In this document: positions 36,601 to 50,600 of the stretch, piece after piece
Layout: each line of letters starts with the position of its first letter
Position numbering within the stretch: position 1 is the first letter of the stretch
Source: Lethocerus indicus
Taxonomy: Eukaryota > Arthropoda > Insecta > Hemiptera > Belostomatidae
Length of the DNA: 64,000 nt
Assembly (NCBI GenBank): GCA_019843655.1
Contig: JACDQD010000103.1
Coordinates: forward strand, 6,696,001 to 6,760,000
Direction: 5' to 3'
Translations under genes and position numbers: made by a program
Notes under the pieces: generated by a model
What the model was told of the DNA's origin: nothing
Database searches by the model: none
The model's input: the letters and a program-made list of their open reading frames with translations, nothing else

Positions 36601-37687
36601 ATTTCGCCCATCTCTCTAACTTTATTAACATTCTGCCGAGAGGAGGAAGGTGTTAGCGTTAATTGGTTCCTTTGGCCCCCGGAGGCCCCCCACCCGACGG
36701 GGAAAACTGACAATTAAAAGCCGAAAGGATCGACAAAAGAAAGGAGACATTGAATAAAATAATACGTTGTATACGACAATTTTGAAAACGTGGCCGTCGA
36801 ACGAATTGGAACGATGTACTGCGAAAACATTTGGCAGACATACATTAAGACAATCGAAATGTTCATTAAATAAATTAATAATTTTATTTGGTCACCTGTT
36901 AAAGAGGTATCTCTTTAGAAACAGATGCCAAATTACCTCAACACTTCGTTTGGAGACAATTTATCACTCTTCTGATATTACGTCTCCGCTTGCTTATTTT
37001 GTCCTACGCTACGCCAGTGTTTACAATTACAGACACAGTAACAGCTCGAAAAAAGGATGCTTTATTGTCGGCCGCCAGTCTCGACTGTAAGTCGTGCCAC
37101 ACTAATTTACGATACCGTTCTAGCACATGGTCAGATAAGCGGGTGGAGACGAAAGATCGAAATGCGACCGTAAACAGCGTACCGTTAGAAATATGTTCTC
37201 CGTTCTCTATCGACGAGTTATTCTGAAATTTACATTTCGCATGACTCGATATGCGATATTTTCCTCGCGTATTTATTTCTTCTATATCTTTCAATATTTC
37301 AACATTTCTATACCTTTACCTTTGCATGCCCGTCTTTCTAAACTAACAGAATATTGTTTAACGTAATAAGTTTTAATTACTACATGCTACCAGTACCAAC
37401 GATATAACATGAAGTTCATTTGAATTAGAAGAGATCCAAGCTAGTTCTGCAGTAGTTCGTAATATTTTATGGGAAAGCATAAAAACCTGCAAGAAGCCAT
37501 AGTGCACAAAAGTTGATAAAAGGAACGAATACGCTATTCGCTGAGCTAAATTTTCCCAAAATTCAGAATCCACACGAAATGAAACCGTTTCTAAACGCTG
37601 AAGGAGACAGAAAAAGAAATAATACCCCTAGCAAGACACTTCAACATGTAGTATTCAATTATTACAGCCCGCATATTTGATGAGTAC
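33150..37687. other. alternating GC-rich patches and AT-rich DNA
   Basis: Patches at 33160-33560 (a 73-codon ATG frame from 33166, G/R-rich), 33940-34220, 34570-34990, 35640-36120 and 36480-36740. At 36900-37090 a stretch reading L-S-Y-A-T-P-V-F recalls LINE reverse transcriptases but the flanks do not. Nothing else seen. Confidence 0.45.
33649..33694. repeat. (TA)n microsatellite
   Basis: Pure AT run of about 45 bp just after the GC-rich patch at 33160-33560. Confidence 0.98.
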
Positions 37688-37737
37688 GGTCATTCCAGGT
37701 GCAGTACTCGATACCCCCGGCTCTTCTTCCCCGGAAC
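37688..37737 (-). CDS. candidate minus-strand exon upstream of the main exon pair
   Basis: Minus strand: GGTATTTTTCAG acceptor, then a 50-nt G-rich segment, then a weak GTACTC donor. One open frame reads S-G-E-E-E-P-G-V-S-S-T-A-P-G-M-T and ends in phase 0; another reads R-G-R-R-A-G-G-I-E-Y-C-T-W-N-D and ends in phase 1. The phase-1 reading would join the next exon at 30386-30489 through a CAT codon without a frame break. The acceptor is good but the donor is poor, so this is a lead rather than a gene call. Confidence 0.18.
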
Positions 37738-40384
37738 CTGAAAAATACCGGAGGCTAAGAGATAACGAGAGTTGGAGCTAAATTGAGCCCGGGCCGTTTA
37801 GAGGAGTGGACTGGCTCACACCTGGAGGCTCTCGCTTGCTCGTAAATATTCAAACGCCGCCTCTCGGGGACACTTTCAACTTCACCCGGCCCTAAAATAT
37901 TTTACGCCCGTTTGTAAAATCCAAATTGTCTCTCGACTTCGCGAGGACCAAGCTCAGACCAACTCCTCTGAGGTAGGGCACACCGCCCGACTTCGGAATT
38001 TTAAATTTAAACAAACGAGACAAAGTTTTATTTCAGAATTCTTTAGACGATTTGTTTTACGTTTTATAAAAACAAATACTTTTAATAGAAGATGTATTAT
38101 TTGTTTCGAGTTAGCACTTGTAATATATGGTACTAAAATAGTTAAATTTTACAACTGAAATGAAACAAAAATTCTTTCTCCCCCGAGTTATACTAGTCTC
38201 TGTGCTATTACTTGAACAATGCTTCATCGGCAACTTAACCAAATTATTGCCAGAATAATAATGCTCCACGAAACGGTGCAACAAAAACTAATCGCCAAAT
38301 AAGGTCGTGGATAGTGAAAACGGAGTGATGAACCTAACTAATGACTTAAAATAAACGTTAATATTGTTATTAACAATATAAATAACAAAAAATTCCTTAA
38401 GGTGTGAGTGTTTATCGCTCATTTATTTGGTCGGAAGCCGAACAGTCAGTGTGACGTCGAATGATTTAAAATTGAAAAATTAGAATGGTAATCCTGACAC
38501 CTAATTTGCAAGTTTATTCTAGCCACTGGACCTAATTACAAATACGTGACTACATCGAGTACCATTACTCACTTATAAGAAAAACGAGAGTCAAACTAAT
38601 AACAGTAATGTGTACCATGGTAGGAAGCGGATCCATTTCTTTTAATCAATCGGTATTATAAAACGGCAAGCGAGTCATTACAAAACTGACCTAATTCTAC
38701 TATTTGCGCAATCGAGACACTAATATGCAGTAACAAAAAACATGCAAAGGTCTATTAGGGATAAGTATACACTTTAAATTGTTAAAATTATTAAAAGTAT
38801 ATCATTATTTATTATTATTAAAAGTATATTATTCTCATTTCCTAAATATAGTTTCACTTCCAGCAGTAGGATGTATCCTAACGATTTTAGAATTCTAAAC
38901 TTTTAAATTCTCTCTCAGTTGTTTTCCTTTATCCCTTGGGTATAGATACTAGAACTAGGAACTATTATTTCGTCCGCTGGCGGCTTCCAAGTCGAACCGA
39001 ATAACGGTATCCGAAATTATACTAATTATTCCGATTGATACCTTCCGATGCATGATTTGCGGTCCACGCTTGAAAACCGCATTCGCGCCACTCCCCCGAT
39101 CCTTATTTCAATGCAAATATTTTATCCGGAGCGCTTTTAACAATTTCAAAGTAATCCAATACCGTTGTTTTGTGACATGCCAAATCGGATGTCAAAAGTG
39201 CGCGCGCACTCCTCGGATCAACTCCGGGATTACTAATTTATTTCAAAATTGGGACCGCCGTCGATTATTTATTTATACGCCAACTATACGGTTTCTGAAA
39301 TTTATGTACAACTTATGTTAAGACATACGTCAAATCTAGGTTCAGATATAACGTAAGGAAAAACACTCCCTGTATATTAATCTGGGTGTTAACCTCCATT
39401 TACTACTTGCAATAATAATACGGTGTGACCAACAATCTTAGAAGAATCCGTGATATCCAAATAAAGTTAAAAATACGATATTAGCATTTCCGAACCGATT
39501 TAAATTAACAGGAATACTTTTTTAAAAGATATTGATTTTCAATTTAATTCTGTTTTCTAAAAGCGTCAGGCTCGCTCCAATGCATTTTAAACCGACGCAA
39601 CACCGGATGTCATTTCCAAATGCGGAGAAAATACTGCCCCGACGGTGGAATAAAAAGCGGAACGAGTTTCCAACTATTTCCCGGACGTCTCCTTTAATTA
39701 AAAGTACCTCTTAATTACCATACGGGGACTGATTTAGTGTTGGAATTGTCCGACGGGATTGCGGCAAGGAACAATCCCCCGGCACTTTATGAACTGGTCC
39801 CCAATATAAACAGCGGTTAGTTTTTCGCCGCGTGCATTTGCCGCGAAGTGCATCCCATAACTTAGGACACGAGACGTCGCGTGCGGTATTTTAAAAGAAA
39901 TTCGCGAGAAAAAATTGAAAATGGGGAAAACATAATTTCAAACAAATATGGTTGTGGTTTCTTCTTTCTCGCGGTGATTTTTAATTGCAACTAGCTAAGT
40001 ACGGTTCGAAGAATGCTGAGCCCGTTTGCTTTTGCCCCCATGAAACGAGTCTCGGGAATTCTTCATTATTTTAGAAGCGTGTAAATATTTTTTTTATTTA
40101 TTAAACCGCGTAGTATATTTCCATATATTTTTTTAACTGGTATGATAAGCAACCGGTGTCGATAAAATATTTTACAATTGTTTTAAAAATGAAAATAGGG
40201 GGCGTCGAATTCGTGCACAAAACACAACTAAAAAATAAAACCATTCAAACTAGAAGAAATGAATCGCTAAACTAAACAATACAAACAAAACGAAAACGTC
40301 CAAAAACAAAAAAGTAGTACAACACCCGGGTATAAGGTAGCGATATTTTATAAATACTGTGTACACAAAAATGTAAATTTTCCC
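37738..40384. other. noncoding, GC patches at 37740-38000, 38940-39320, 39580-40050
   Basis: No splice pair or domain. AT-rich sequence at 38000-38900 includes a duplicated ATTATTAAAAGTATAT (38787 and 38815 regions). Confidence 0.5.
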
Positions 40385-40441
40385 GCGATAAACACTGTTA
40401 TCGTATAGCGATAAACTGCTGTTATCGTATAGAATACGATA
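40385..40441. repeat. tandem 23/24-bp dyad repeat with clustered CGATA
   Basis: Two near-identical units (40385-40407 and 40408-40431) each hold an inverted pair CGATAA...TTATCG; a further perfect 7-bp inverted repeat ATCGTAT-aga-ATACGAT spans 40424-40440. CGATA occurs five times in alternating orientation (40386, 40399, 40409, 40423, 40437). Confidence 0.9.
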
Positions 40442-43310
40442 CATATATTGAATTACATTAATTTAATGTAAGCTAACTGAACGGGGTAGAAGAAAAATGA
40501 AATGAACTGAATATATCGCTCCACTGATCACTACTTCGTAAACCGGTGGACTCATTAACCGGGGGGATAAGATTAAAATGTGAGCAGCGATGAGAAAGGG
40601 AGTCGCGGAATTGTGACATACGCGAACCGAGGGGCATTAGCTCCGCGGTGAAGACCGGTTCCTGAAGACGGTATTGAGTGCCGCCCCGCAACCCCCTCCC
40701 TCTCCAACCAAGCGTATCTTCCTGAGTTTCTCCACTTCTCTTCAATCAACCTTGGGTTCTGTCGCACCCGACATTCGCACAGTCCCGTTTATCCCGTGAT
40801 CTCCCGTCAGGCGATTGGTCTAGTGGAAAAATTGCATAGTTAAAAGCACCCGGAACTGTTCATTCGAATGACTCTAAAATAATATGAAGGTCATTAATAT
40901 GCCATGTTTTTTCAGCAATATGAGAAAGCACCCAGGCGAGTCATCTTCTGATAAATCGAATTTTCAGCACCGTGATGGTGGTTGGGTTTCCTAGAATATT
41001 TTTTCTATTTTTCGCTTCTTATCATCTGTTTGTCGTGTCTATTTAAGGTTCTCAGGCATTTAAGCTGAGTCTGACCGACTAAAGAATTTTTTCAATTAAT
41101 TATACTGAGTGAAATTAATTTATTAAGATACCAAGTTAAAGAATGAGACAATGTTCGAACTCGACAACAACCTCAGTCGCTCAAATCATTTCTATTTATA
41201 ATTTTTTAGATTTCAAATCGTGAGTATTAATTTTAAACCTATACCAATTACTAAAGGATTTACTTGAACTAGTACATTAGTACGTTCTGCGGTTCCGTCT
41301 GGCCTGATGGCGGGAAGGACACCGGCCAAGGTTGGAAGGCTCGTAAAATTGGATTTAAAAGCTAGAACCCCCAATAAAAACCCGACTGCACCGACTCCTA
41401 CCATCCGCTCATAACGTCGCGCTCTTCCACCCGCTATTTCCGTAAATACTTAACAAAACTGGAGGAAAAGGTCGAACAAAGTCACATTTTCTAAAATTCC
41501 CTCTCCTCTCTGCCCCATTGCTATTGAGGCGGCTACATATAATGGCAATTGAAAACATTCGCCACATAAATTACAAAGATTAAAGTAAAAAAACCCTATT
41601 TAAAAGGCCCGTATTTTATTAATATCTTAATACTACGTCTTCAAAAATTATTTTCAGTATAAATTTCATTAAATATACTAAACAACTTCCGCAATTCCTG
41701 CGATGCTTGAATAAGAATATCAATTACGGAATCCAGCGAGTACACACAGGGTAATCAATTATAACCTGGAATGAATACATAAGCAGCCTACAGAATCAAT
41801 CAATGTTGCCTTAACTAGAGCCATATTTATTTTATATCCCGATTGACCGTATATTATCGAGGAATGCAAATTTATTATTAATATTGGTACTTGAAAGTTT
41901 ACATCGCCTGTTCGTCGGTGATTAATTTTCAATGTCGATTTGCCATTCATTGTTAATAAGGTAATGAGTACGGCATTTTTGAGCAATGACTGTGAAATAT
42001 TTCCGGCGATTATTTATTTCGATTAAAAAAAAGATACTGTCAAAATCTAACAAATTCTAAAGCGCCGTGAGAGTATTTTTGTAATTGTCTTGCTTACAAA
42101 CACTCAGATGCGGTCACGCCCACAAAAGGGAACTAAAGGACATTCGCCGTTGTTTTACTGTGCTAACACCGTACTATAATAAACTGGGCCCCAAAAGGGT
42201 ACAAAAATGTCTCACAAATATTGGGTCAAATCAATTACCGCATATCTTAAACTGATATAACAAGATTTCATGCGTCTTGAAATTGATTCATTGAACCTTT
42301 CACCGGTTTAATCCCATCAAAAGACCATTTTTACTTTATTAAGTACCGCATAAGTAGAATTCTTGAATAATAAATGTATCCAATACTGGGGAATATGAAA
42401 ATCAATCAAGTGTTAATGTTCATAAATTTGCTATTCTGGCACATTACACAATCTCCGTAAGAAATATACCGTACTGAATTAATTTAATTTCAAGACGCAT
42501 ACAAATGAACACTGTCCCCCTTGGAAAGCCTCTATCTAGCCAGCGAACTAGGTCACAGTAGTAAAACCCAAGTAAGGGAAAATTGTTATAACATACTAAT
42601 CCGGCTGAAAACAAATCTACTTTAAAAATGGACTATTGGATTTAACAAGAATGCAGGAAATAGGATATTCTTTAAATATACAGAAAGTTAGGTTTTAGAT
42701 ACCTTAACTGGAACTAGGTATGGGCTCAGCACTCAAATTAAAGGAAAAGTAAATTCACAGAGAGATAGCAAGAGATACCAGATTTTTAATTCTTTAAATA
42801 TTCCCTCAACAAATGAATTCCAAGAAGAAACATAGTTATCTGAAATTGAAATCTTCACAGGGAAACAAAAGACATTTAAGAGGCGAGTAGATTCGACGCT
42901 TAGACGCTGTAAATAAGTCGAACGCAGTTTCAAACTTGACCTGGATATACACATTGGATTTAAAAACTCATTCTAAAATAGATTACTGGGTGTGAAACTC
43001 CTAACTTAAAACAATCAGTATAAATTCTCTATCACATGCTGTTATCGCGGTCTTTGGTCTAACATTAAATATTGAAAAGATCTTGCGAACACCTTATTAG
43101 ACCGTCATAATTATGTAATAAAAAAACAACCGATTGTTTTTATTGTTTTCATGCATAATTTAAATACACGAATACGTGGATGGTGGGATAGTTAAAATAG
43201 TATGAAATATGAAACAATATCTCTATTAAAATATCGGCATTTATCGATTTTTCAGAACCCGTTTGTGCCCGGATCTATCAGTAGAAATTAATGTTGTAAG
43301 TTTACATAAC
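40442..43310. other. mostly AT-rich noncoding; short hydrophobic minus frame at 41.2-41.4 kb
   Basis: A minus frame ending at 41213 runs from an acceptor-like AAATAG near 41435 and encodes R-A-R-R-Y-E-R-M followed by a G/V/L-rich hydrophobic segment, about 75 codons; no family recognised and no donor. Otherwise nothing seen. Confidence 0.45.
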
Positions 43311-43335
43311 ATATATATATATATATATATATATA
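43311..43335. repeat. (TA)n microsatellite, short
   Basis: AT run of 25 bp immediately before the GC-rich patch at 43370-43920. Confidence 0.95.
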
Positions 43336-45460
43336 AATCGGAAATATAGCAACATAAACGGAATCAATAGGTGAGTGAAGGGAGGGAGGGGGCGAAAGTC
43401 CCGCGTCCCAGTCTCTGTTACGAAGCCCAGACAGAAAGAATTCATATAATTACCAACCGCACGAATTATTACGATCACAGAAATTCGACAATTGAAACCG
43501 GGACGGGAGCCCGCTCTTTGAAACTCATAAATTATGACGTTCCGATCGGAACTCTTGAAAAAAAGACGAGTGAATCGAGCGAAAGAAGAAGGGAAGGGGG
43601 CAAAAAAAAGGAGCCTTAAATCTCGGCGGTGCGGCCTAATAGAGGGCTTCTTAATCGGTTCAGTTGGGAGACTGAAATGATTAACTTAATGCTGGCTCCC
43701 CGGCACTCACTTATCCTCAAGACATGTCTCTCTCTCCCTCCCTCCAACCCTCCATCATTCCCTCTCACTCTGATTAGTCCAATAACGAGTTCCCTGTTGC
43801 CCCCGCCCGGAGCCAGGATTACCGATGTGTCCGCGGGAGGCCTACCACGCGAGATCGATCGACTGAACACCATTCAGCCAGTAACCTGTAAGCTTCGCGG
43901 TAGATGTAAAACCGCTGTATTTTTATAATTATCATGCATATAAAATTGTCCCACGTGTTGTATTGGCCCAATAAGACCAGTCGAAGAATAAAAAGGGAAA
44001 AAATACCGTAAAAATATTTAAAACCAAAATTTTAATAGTTTTTCAGTCTTTTGTATCCTCTCGTTGGTTTGGATCGTCCTAGCGAAAGATGTACGGTATT
44101 CATCGAAAACCAAAAAAGCAGATGTTCAAACCCAAAATATTAAAGAAAAGTATAAATGAAATTACTATAGTTGGCCCACGAGATTTCGATATTATAGACC
44201 CCATTACACTTCGGTTACTATATCGATATTTACATACCATCTTAAAGGCGGAAGGAACTACCATTCAGGTAATAAAATAAGAAAAATGTTCAGGACGAGT
44301 TTTAATCGGGTACCATTTTTTTACATCGATTATTGTTTAATAATTCAAAAAAACGATAAAGGGGGTGGAGGTCTGCGAGGAGGTTATCAAACACGATGAT
44401 CAGTATAACTACCGTATTTAGGTACTGACCAATGCCGACGGAGGCATGCCAATGGACCAAAAACACGAATGCTGATAATATCTTTGATAATCTCAGGGCA
44501 TTTATTTTTACTATCACGCTTATTCCATAATCATTATCTCCTGTGTCAATTATAACTTGAGCGCTACAGGAATGAAGGTCATCTTTAACTCGCCCGCGTA
44601 AAATATACTTTTTCTAATAAATGGTACTTTTTCTAAAGCCAACAAAAAAGTATAACGGACTACGACACCCAGGGGGGCGAATAATGTCTGGATTTTATGC
44701 AGCATGCAAGTGGCATCAGTCATGCGTTAAAGCTCTGCAGTCCTCTTCTGAAGTTTATAAATAGAAACCGGCGCAAATAGATTGCTGTTTTCGTTCTCTC
44801 CCCCCACCAGCACCGTTCCATTGGAGGCGTTTCTGAATAAGGCCGGGTTATCGTTAAGCCGTTTACGACCGGAATGATGTGCGATAAATTATAACATGAA
44901 ATCTGAGATACTGGGGCATTACTTCGGGTTCTTGTTTTATGCAAGTTAGCCTTCTTGCTCTACAGTCCCTCGATTTATCGGGTTCGATATATGCTGCGCA
45001 TTTATTAAGTGGACCGGGACAGTTAATAGGGATTACAATTATTTTTCCAATACTTAAGTTAATCTCGGTATACAGACTAAAATAATTTTTATCATCAGTT
45101 AAACTTCTAAAACTTCTTTTGGATTAGAGATGTTCTTACTTCATAGCTTACTTTCAGTCCACATCCAGATAGCTCATAATCAGCGTCTAATGTTACACAA
45201 TCTTCTTTCAAGCAAATACAGTTATTCGACCGATACCCAAATTACACTGATTTACCCCCAGTAATAGACATTAACAATAATGTCTCAGGTGCACTCCAAT
45301 CCTAATTTCCCCACATTGTAAAGATTAATGACAATACGGAATAAAAGAAGGCCGGGATAATGATCTTAAAATATCTTCTGTTTATTATACCCCTCCCCCA
45401 GTAATAAGACTCGAGTGTTGAACGGGTTAACTTTCGACCCGCAGTTATCGGTAAATTTGG
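43336..45460. other. GC-rich patch at 43360-43930, then AT-rich DNA
   Basis: The patch holds a CT-rich run (43726-43755) and opposite-strand frames of 85 and 99 codons. A GTGAGTGAAGG donor-like site at 43371 has no supported exon upstream. A TAGTTTTTCAG acceptor-like site near 44046 precedes an ATG (44089) frame of 63 codons, not recognised. Confidence 0.4.
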
Positions 45461-47250
45461 CAATGGGTAAATAAAATTGCGATTAGGATGGCGGGCTTGG
45501 GATTGTTGGGCAGAGTTTATTGAGGGTGAGTTGTGGACAGGGAGGACAGGGACACTTGGCGGCGGGAAATACGAAGCGATAGCCGGGTAAAGGCGGAGTG
45601 ACGAGATCGGTAAAGTTCGAAGAGTGCGGGAGGAGGACTGTAAAACTGGGACTTTATGTTGGCCCGGGTCTGTGTGACCGGCTCTCTACATAAAGTCCGG
45701 ATTGTTATTGCGAATACTCCGCTGGTCCGATCTCGCCGGCAGATGTCCTCCTCGCCTCCTACGACCTCCAATTAACCGGTCGCTATTTCAGATTGCACGC
45801 CGCCGCCGCCGCTGATTACGGATAAGTCTGCCAATTTCAAAGCCTAAATAATACTAAAATATTTGAAGTGGACATTTTGTAATTTAATACTCATTCGACG
45901 TGATTGATCGCGTGGACTATCTTTTTTATTGAAGAAAGAGGAAGAAGAATCTACACCTTCTTGAACGAATTTTCATAAGATAAGGAGAAGAAAATGAGAG
46001 AAAATGCACTAAAGAGTATATAAAACTTAGGATGCAATTACGATTATACCAAATACAATAGGGTGAAGAGAGTTAAGGTGAATCCGAAACTTAAATTTAC
46101 ACTTTTTAAAAAATTTAATGTTCCTACACCTCTTAAAAATAGTATTAGTAATAATCGAACTGTTATTTACCTAAGTTATAATGCTAACATTGAAATACAT
46201 TTGTTACCAAAAATGAAAACATATCGGGGAAAGTGCACACCGTAATAGGTTGTACGCAGAATGGATGCAGGGGATCGGTTATAATTTCGAACCGTACCAA
46301 AAGAGAAGCGAAGACTATTCAAAGGGATTACAGTTGCGATTTAAACCCGAGGAAACAAGCATAGCGTGAAGCTTCGACTTCTGAATTTCATATCCGCGCT
46401 CACTTGTAATTCGAGACCGGTCTGTTCCGAGATATTACGGCATAAATGTATAATAATTCCCTCGAAATTTAGCGGCCCGAAAACGATGCCACTTTGATCC
46501 TTTAGCCAAAGTAAATTCAACAATGGTACCTAATCACGGTTCCGGGCATTCACCGGAGCAGAAGAAACATTTTCTTCATTGTTGTTATGTACGAATTTAA
46601 TATCTTTCACACAATTTCGACTGGTACAATAATTATTTCATTAATCGATTTGATTCCAATTACTAGCGATTCGATTAATTTAACGTTCTTTCATTTCTTC
46701 TAGGATCTGGTTAACCAACTATGCTATTATCCCAATAAGGAGACGAGTATCAAAATTTAATTACAACTCTCCGGGAAAATTTTCAAAGTGATGACTCCGG
46801 TCGCAAATTAATCGTCGACGTATTATTATTTGGAGGTTTGGCACAGTGTCGGGAGTCGGGGATGGGGGGGTGGCGCTGGTTAGGGGGCCGAGGAATTTCC
46901 AATTAATGCCCCCGGGAGAACTGGGACAGTGTCCCCCGCCCCCGCCCCACCAACGTCCGACTAATTAGCATTCGTGATACTCCAGTCACGACGACGTGAA
47001 AACTCGGCTCGGGGAGATTCGAAAGGAATTCCGTTTTGAGCCAAAAGTGCGGACAACTTTTAAGACGGAACTTCGCCAATAAGCGCCGCCCGGAATTCGA
47101 TTTTATATCCCGGGTGTTTTCCACCGGCGTTGAAAACCCGGAGGTGAATTCTCTCGGAGGGGCCGCGGGTTTAAAATTAATGCACTTTGCAATAATTTTC
47201 TCTCGAGACGTAAAACGCTTTATCGAGGCTTAGAAATGAACGTCCAGAAG
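45460..47250. other. GC-rich patches at 45460-45840 and 46800-47240
   Basis: The first includes (GCC)4 near 45801 and a GGGTGAGTT donor-like site at 45528; the second is C/G-rich with TTCCAATTAATGCCCCC. A TTTCTTCTAG acceptor-like site near 46703 opens an 18-codon frame to a stop. No gene called. Confidence 0.4.
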
Positions 47251-50200
47251 ACGGGTTTGATGAACCAAACGTGCCATTCGTTAGAATTGTATGAGTTGTA
47301 GTCGGGTGGACAAAGGGTGCCTTTTAGTACCGATTATGAAGTTGAGTTACATTGTTTGCGACTGCCGGAACATTTCGAATTTAACGGCAGCCGTGCAATT
47401 GATAATAACCCATTGACAGCTTGCGTTTACCAACAGAAAATACGAATCAAATTTATCGCAATGCATATGTTATACTACTAATGTGACTCACTGGAGCAGA
47501 ACATTACTAGTTAGAAAACCTCATGGCTACGTTGAATAATAAAACAAAATTCTGAGCAAAGGACTACAAACACAAATAATTACTTATATAAGGGAATAAT
47601 ATTATTTTTTCCGTTATAAATGACAAAATTAGGACTCAGTAATTACGCAACGTAATATGAAATCCTTTTCTTGCATTTCCACTTTTGAAGTGGAAAGTCT
47701 CTCGACGAATAAAAAGACAAATGCGAGGGGAGTGAAATTTAATTTGATGCTTCGAAATGAGAAATTCGGTGAACTCAATTGTATATAGCTTACTTGATTC
47801 GGTAATTTCACAAAGAAATTATTCCATCTGCAATTTCTTTAATTATTCCCAACCTCTTCAGCCTCCTCTATTCGTTTCCCCCTTCGGATAGGGCTTAATT
47901 TCTTTCCAATTTGATTTTAAATAATTGCAATTTGTCGTCTTTTCCTTTTAATAAATGTTTTTAAAATTGGACGATATTAAATTAGGACCGCTGAAAAAAA
48001 GAAAAACAATAAAGTAGAACTGGTTTATAAAATCTATAACAAGAATTTTTACATTTAGTCGTAAAATTGTGGTATTCCAAAGCCGCAGGTGAAAAGGATG
48101 AAGAAGTTATGCCGGGAGTCCGACATGCTTAAAAGAAATACGGCATTCCTAAGATTGCGTCTAGTTCAAATCGTTATAAAGCGTCCATTTGGACGCTGAC
48201 AAAGGAGGAATCAAATCTGAAACGAAATACCGACTAATGGTATATTACTAGTACTAACCTAAAGTATTAAACTGTATATAAAAGAACTCTCTTCCTTATC
48301 ATTATAAGTGCAGAATACTGTTATGGAATAAATTACTAGGTCCTCCCCTGTTTCTCTTTAATTGGTGAAGCATACGATCAGTGGCTAACTACTGCCAATG
48401 ATGGAATTCCGTACAATCTCCTAGGATGATAGCATCGATTATCATAGTTTACAAACGTACTACTTTGATAGTACCCAAGAGAAGATGAAGGGAAAAATCA
48501 TGATTTTCTCCTATCAACTTTCAATTCCAATAACTTGGGCTTAAACGTAACGTTTAAGTTCTGGACGGCGGACTCTCCCAAAGGTATCTCGATCAATTCA
48601 AACCTCCCACGCGGGCTTAATCGTGTCCACTTCCCGAGCAGAAAGCCGCTTTGCCAGGAATCAGTTTTGGTATCGGCTCTTCCTACGACAACCGATTTTG
48701 CTCGGGATGTAGACCCAGACCCAGAGCTTTGTTACGCGGTTCAATTATTTCCAGGAATTTCAATTTTCAATTCCCGGCCTCTCACGTGAGCCTGATCCGC
48801 GTTAAGCAGAGAAAAAACGAACAATATTTTACACTCATTCGATTATATTTCCCTAGGCTGAAACGAGTTACACATGCTACGTGCATTGACATCGATCTGA
48901 ACATAATCTTAACCTATCCTTTATCTAATTTAAGATCAAATAGACGAGCGCAGGCATAAAATCGCTGGAGCGATCATATTTCAAAACGTTGTCAACCCCC
49001 TACCTTAGATTTACCGTCTCGGGGAGAGGGAACCAGTTAGGACGGGCCTACTTCATGATTAACAACACGGAAACAAAGACGGGTTCAATTAACAAATTTT
49101 GAACACAGTCTCGGAAGTTGATTAGAATGAATAAAATAGGAAACACCTGTATTTGGTACCATTAGGCCACACAAAATTCCTGAATAAACCATTTCTCAAA
49201 TCGCCGAACATACGATCTGGACTCGAATCGCTTATTCGTAAATTGGGATGCCGTTTGGCTGTTAATGCCTCGAAACTGGCCGGTACGAGATTACTCGTTA
49301 TGTTAAGTTGGGCGGTAACAATGGGGTGCGGCTTTCCATCTGCGGCAACCCGCCCTCGCATGCCTTCTTCGGCCCCAGCACGATTTCCGAACCATCGGTC
49401 CCCAACAGATCGGTATTATCGATTTCAAAACAGCCGACCGGTCGCCTCCGGTAGGATAGGACAATAACCGGTAGTTTTCGGATTATTTTTTCTAATTAAA
49501 CGTGCGGTGTTACAACTCAGGTTGCATTGAACTTTTACTTTAAGTATAATGTAGTTTCGTTCACGTGCAGTATCGACCAGGGTTACCTAGGAACACAACC
49601 TCATTCAGCATAGGCATTCTAGTTGGATTACAATATAACACAGTTAATTAACTGCAGCATACAGTTGGTATTAAAATAGTTATACTTATTCTGATTTTGA
49701 AAATTACACTGTAAACATAATTTAACTTTTGGTTGCCTAAATATTGCATTAAAAAATTGCATTAAATGAACTAATAATATTAAGAATGGTCAGAAAATTA
49801 GTCCAAATCAAAAGGCGTTGGAAAACAACATTTCAGATAAGTTGTTCAGAACATTAATCAATGTGTTATTACCCAATATCCAGTTAAGCTATAAATGACA
49901 GATCTAAATACTTTAATAAAGCCAGTGACAAGTTTTTATCAAATATACTTTCATACTCCATATATGTACACATTAAGTATTCCTTTAGATGTCATATATC
50001 ATTCGTGGCAAAAACTGGAAATTCGCTGCATCGGTGAATGTTATGCAAGGTAACTCTCTAGAACTAGAACGAGATAAAGTCATTAATTTACTTCAAGCCT
50101 TAATTTTAATTCCGCATACGAAACTTCCTCAATCGAATGCTTGTTACCCTTCATTTCTGAACGGGCGACGATACGAATCAGGCTAACCTACCCTGAATTA

Positions 50201-50600
50201 AATAAACTGTCATCAGATTTATAAGTCGTAATTCGCCGAAATAGATTAAGTATGAGAATTTTACTTAATTTTTGCTCTATGTTAATTTTGCCGCCATTAG
50301 TAACGATTTATCATTTACTCTCTGCACTGGTAATAACCAAAGAAATAATCTCCAGGTAATCACAAAGAGGTAAGAAAGTGATTTAGTTCTCCCGTTTCCA
50401 GATGTTATTATATTTATCGCACTAATATAAACCGATATTGTACGAAATACAAGGCCACAAGAAGGGGGTTGCAGAACATCCCTATCGCGGTTTATAGGAA
50501 AGGCAAAGATAATTTCGATTGGGATCCACTCGTTCGAAACTCTACAATTTTCACTCTGTAACTAGTTTTCGGGTATATTTTTTATTTGCACTGTACATTA
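47250..50600. other. AT-rich noncoding with patches at 48540-48800 and 49000-49470
   Basis: The 49.1-49.5 kb patch is open on both strands (104 codons plus, 79 minus). No splice signals or domains. Holds the 48180-48197 dyad. Confidence 0.5.
48180..48197. other. short inverted repeat
   Basis: AGCGTCCA and TGGACGCT flank TT: a perfect 8-bp dyad. No precursor-length stem around it, so not miRNA-like. Confidence 0.85.

Noticed and set aside
36767..37226. Possible second LINE remnant (L-S-Y-A-T-P-V-F)
   Set aside because: Only a single short motif recalls reverse transcriptase; surrounding residues do not follow the family pattern in any frame.
37968..37985. let-7-like TGAGGTAG
   Set aside because: Match stops after eight bases and there is no complementary arm.
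44030..44280. Plus-strand exon after TAGTTTTTCAG with a 63-codon ATG frame
   Set aside because: No donor, no domain, AT-rich; not distinguishable from chance.
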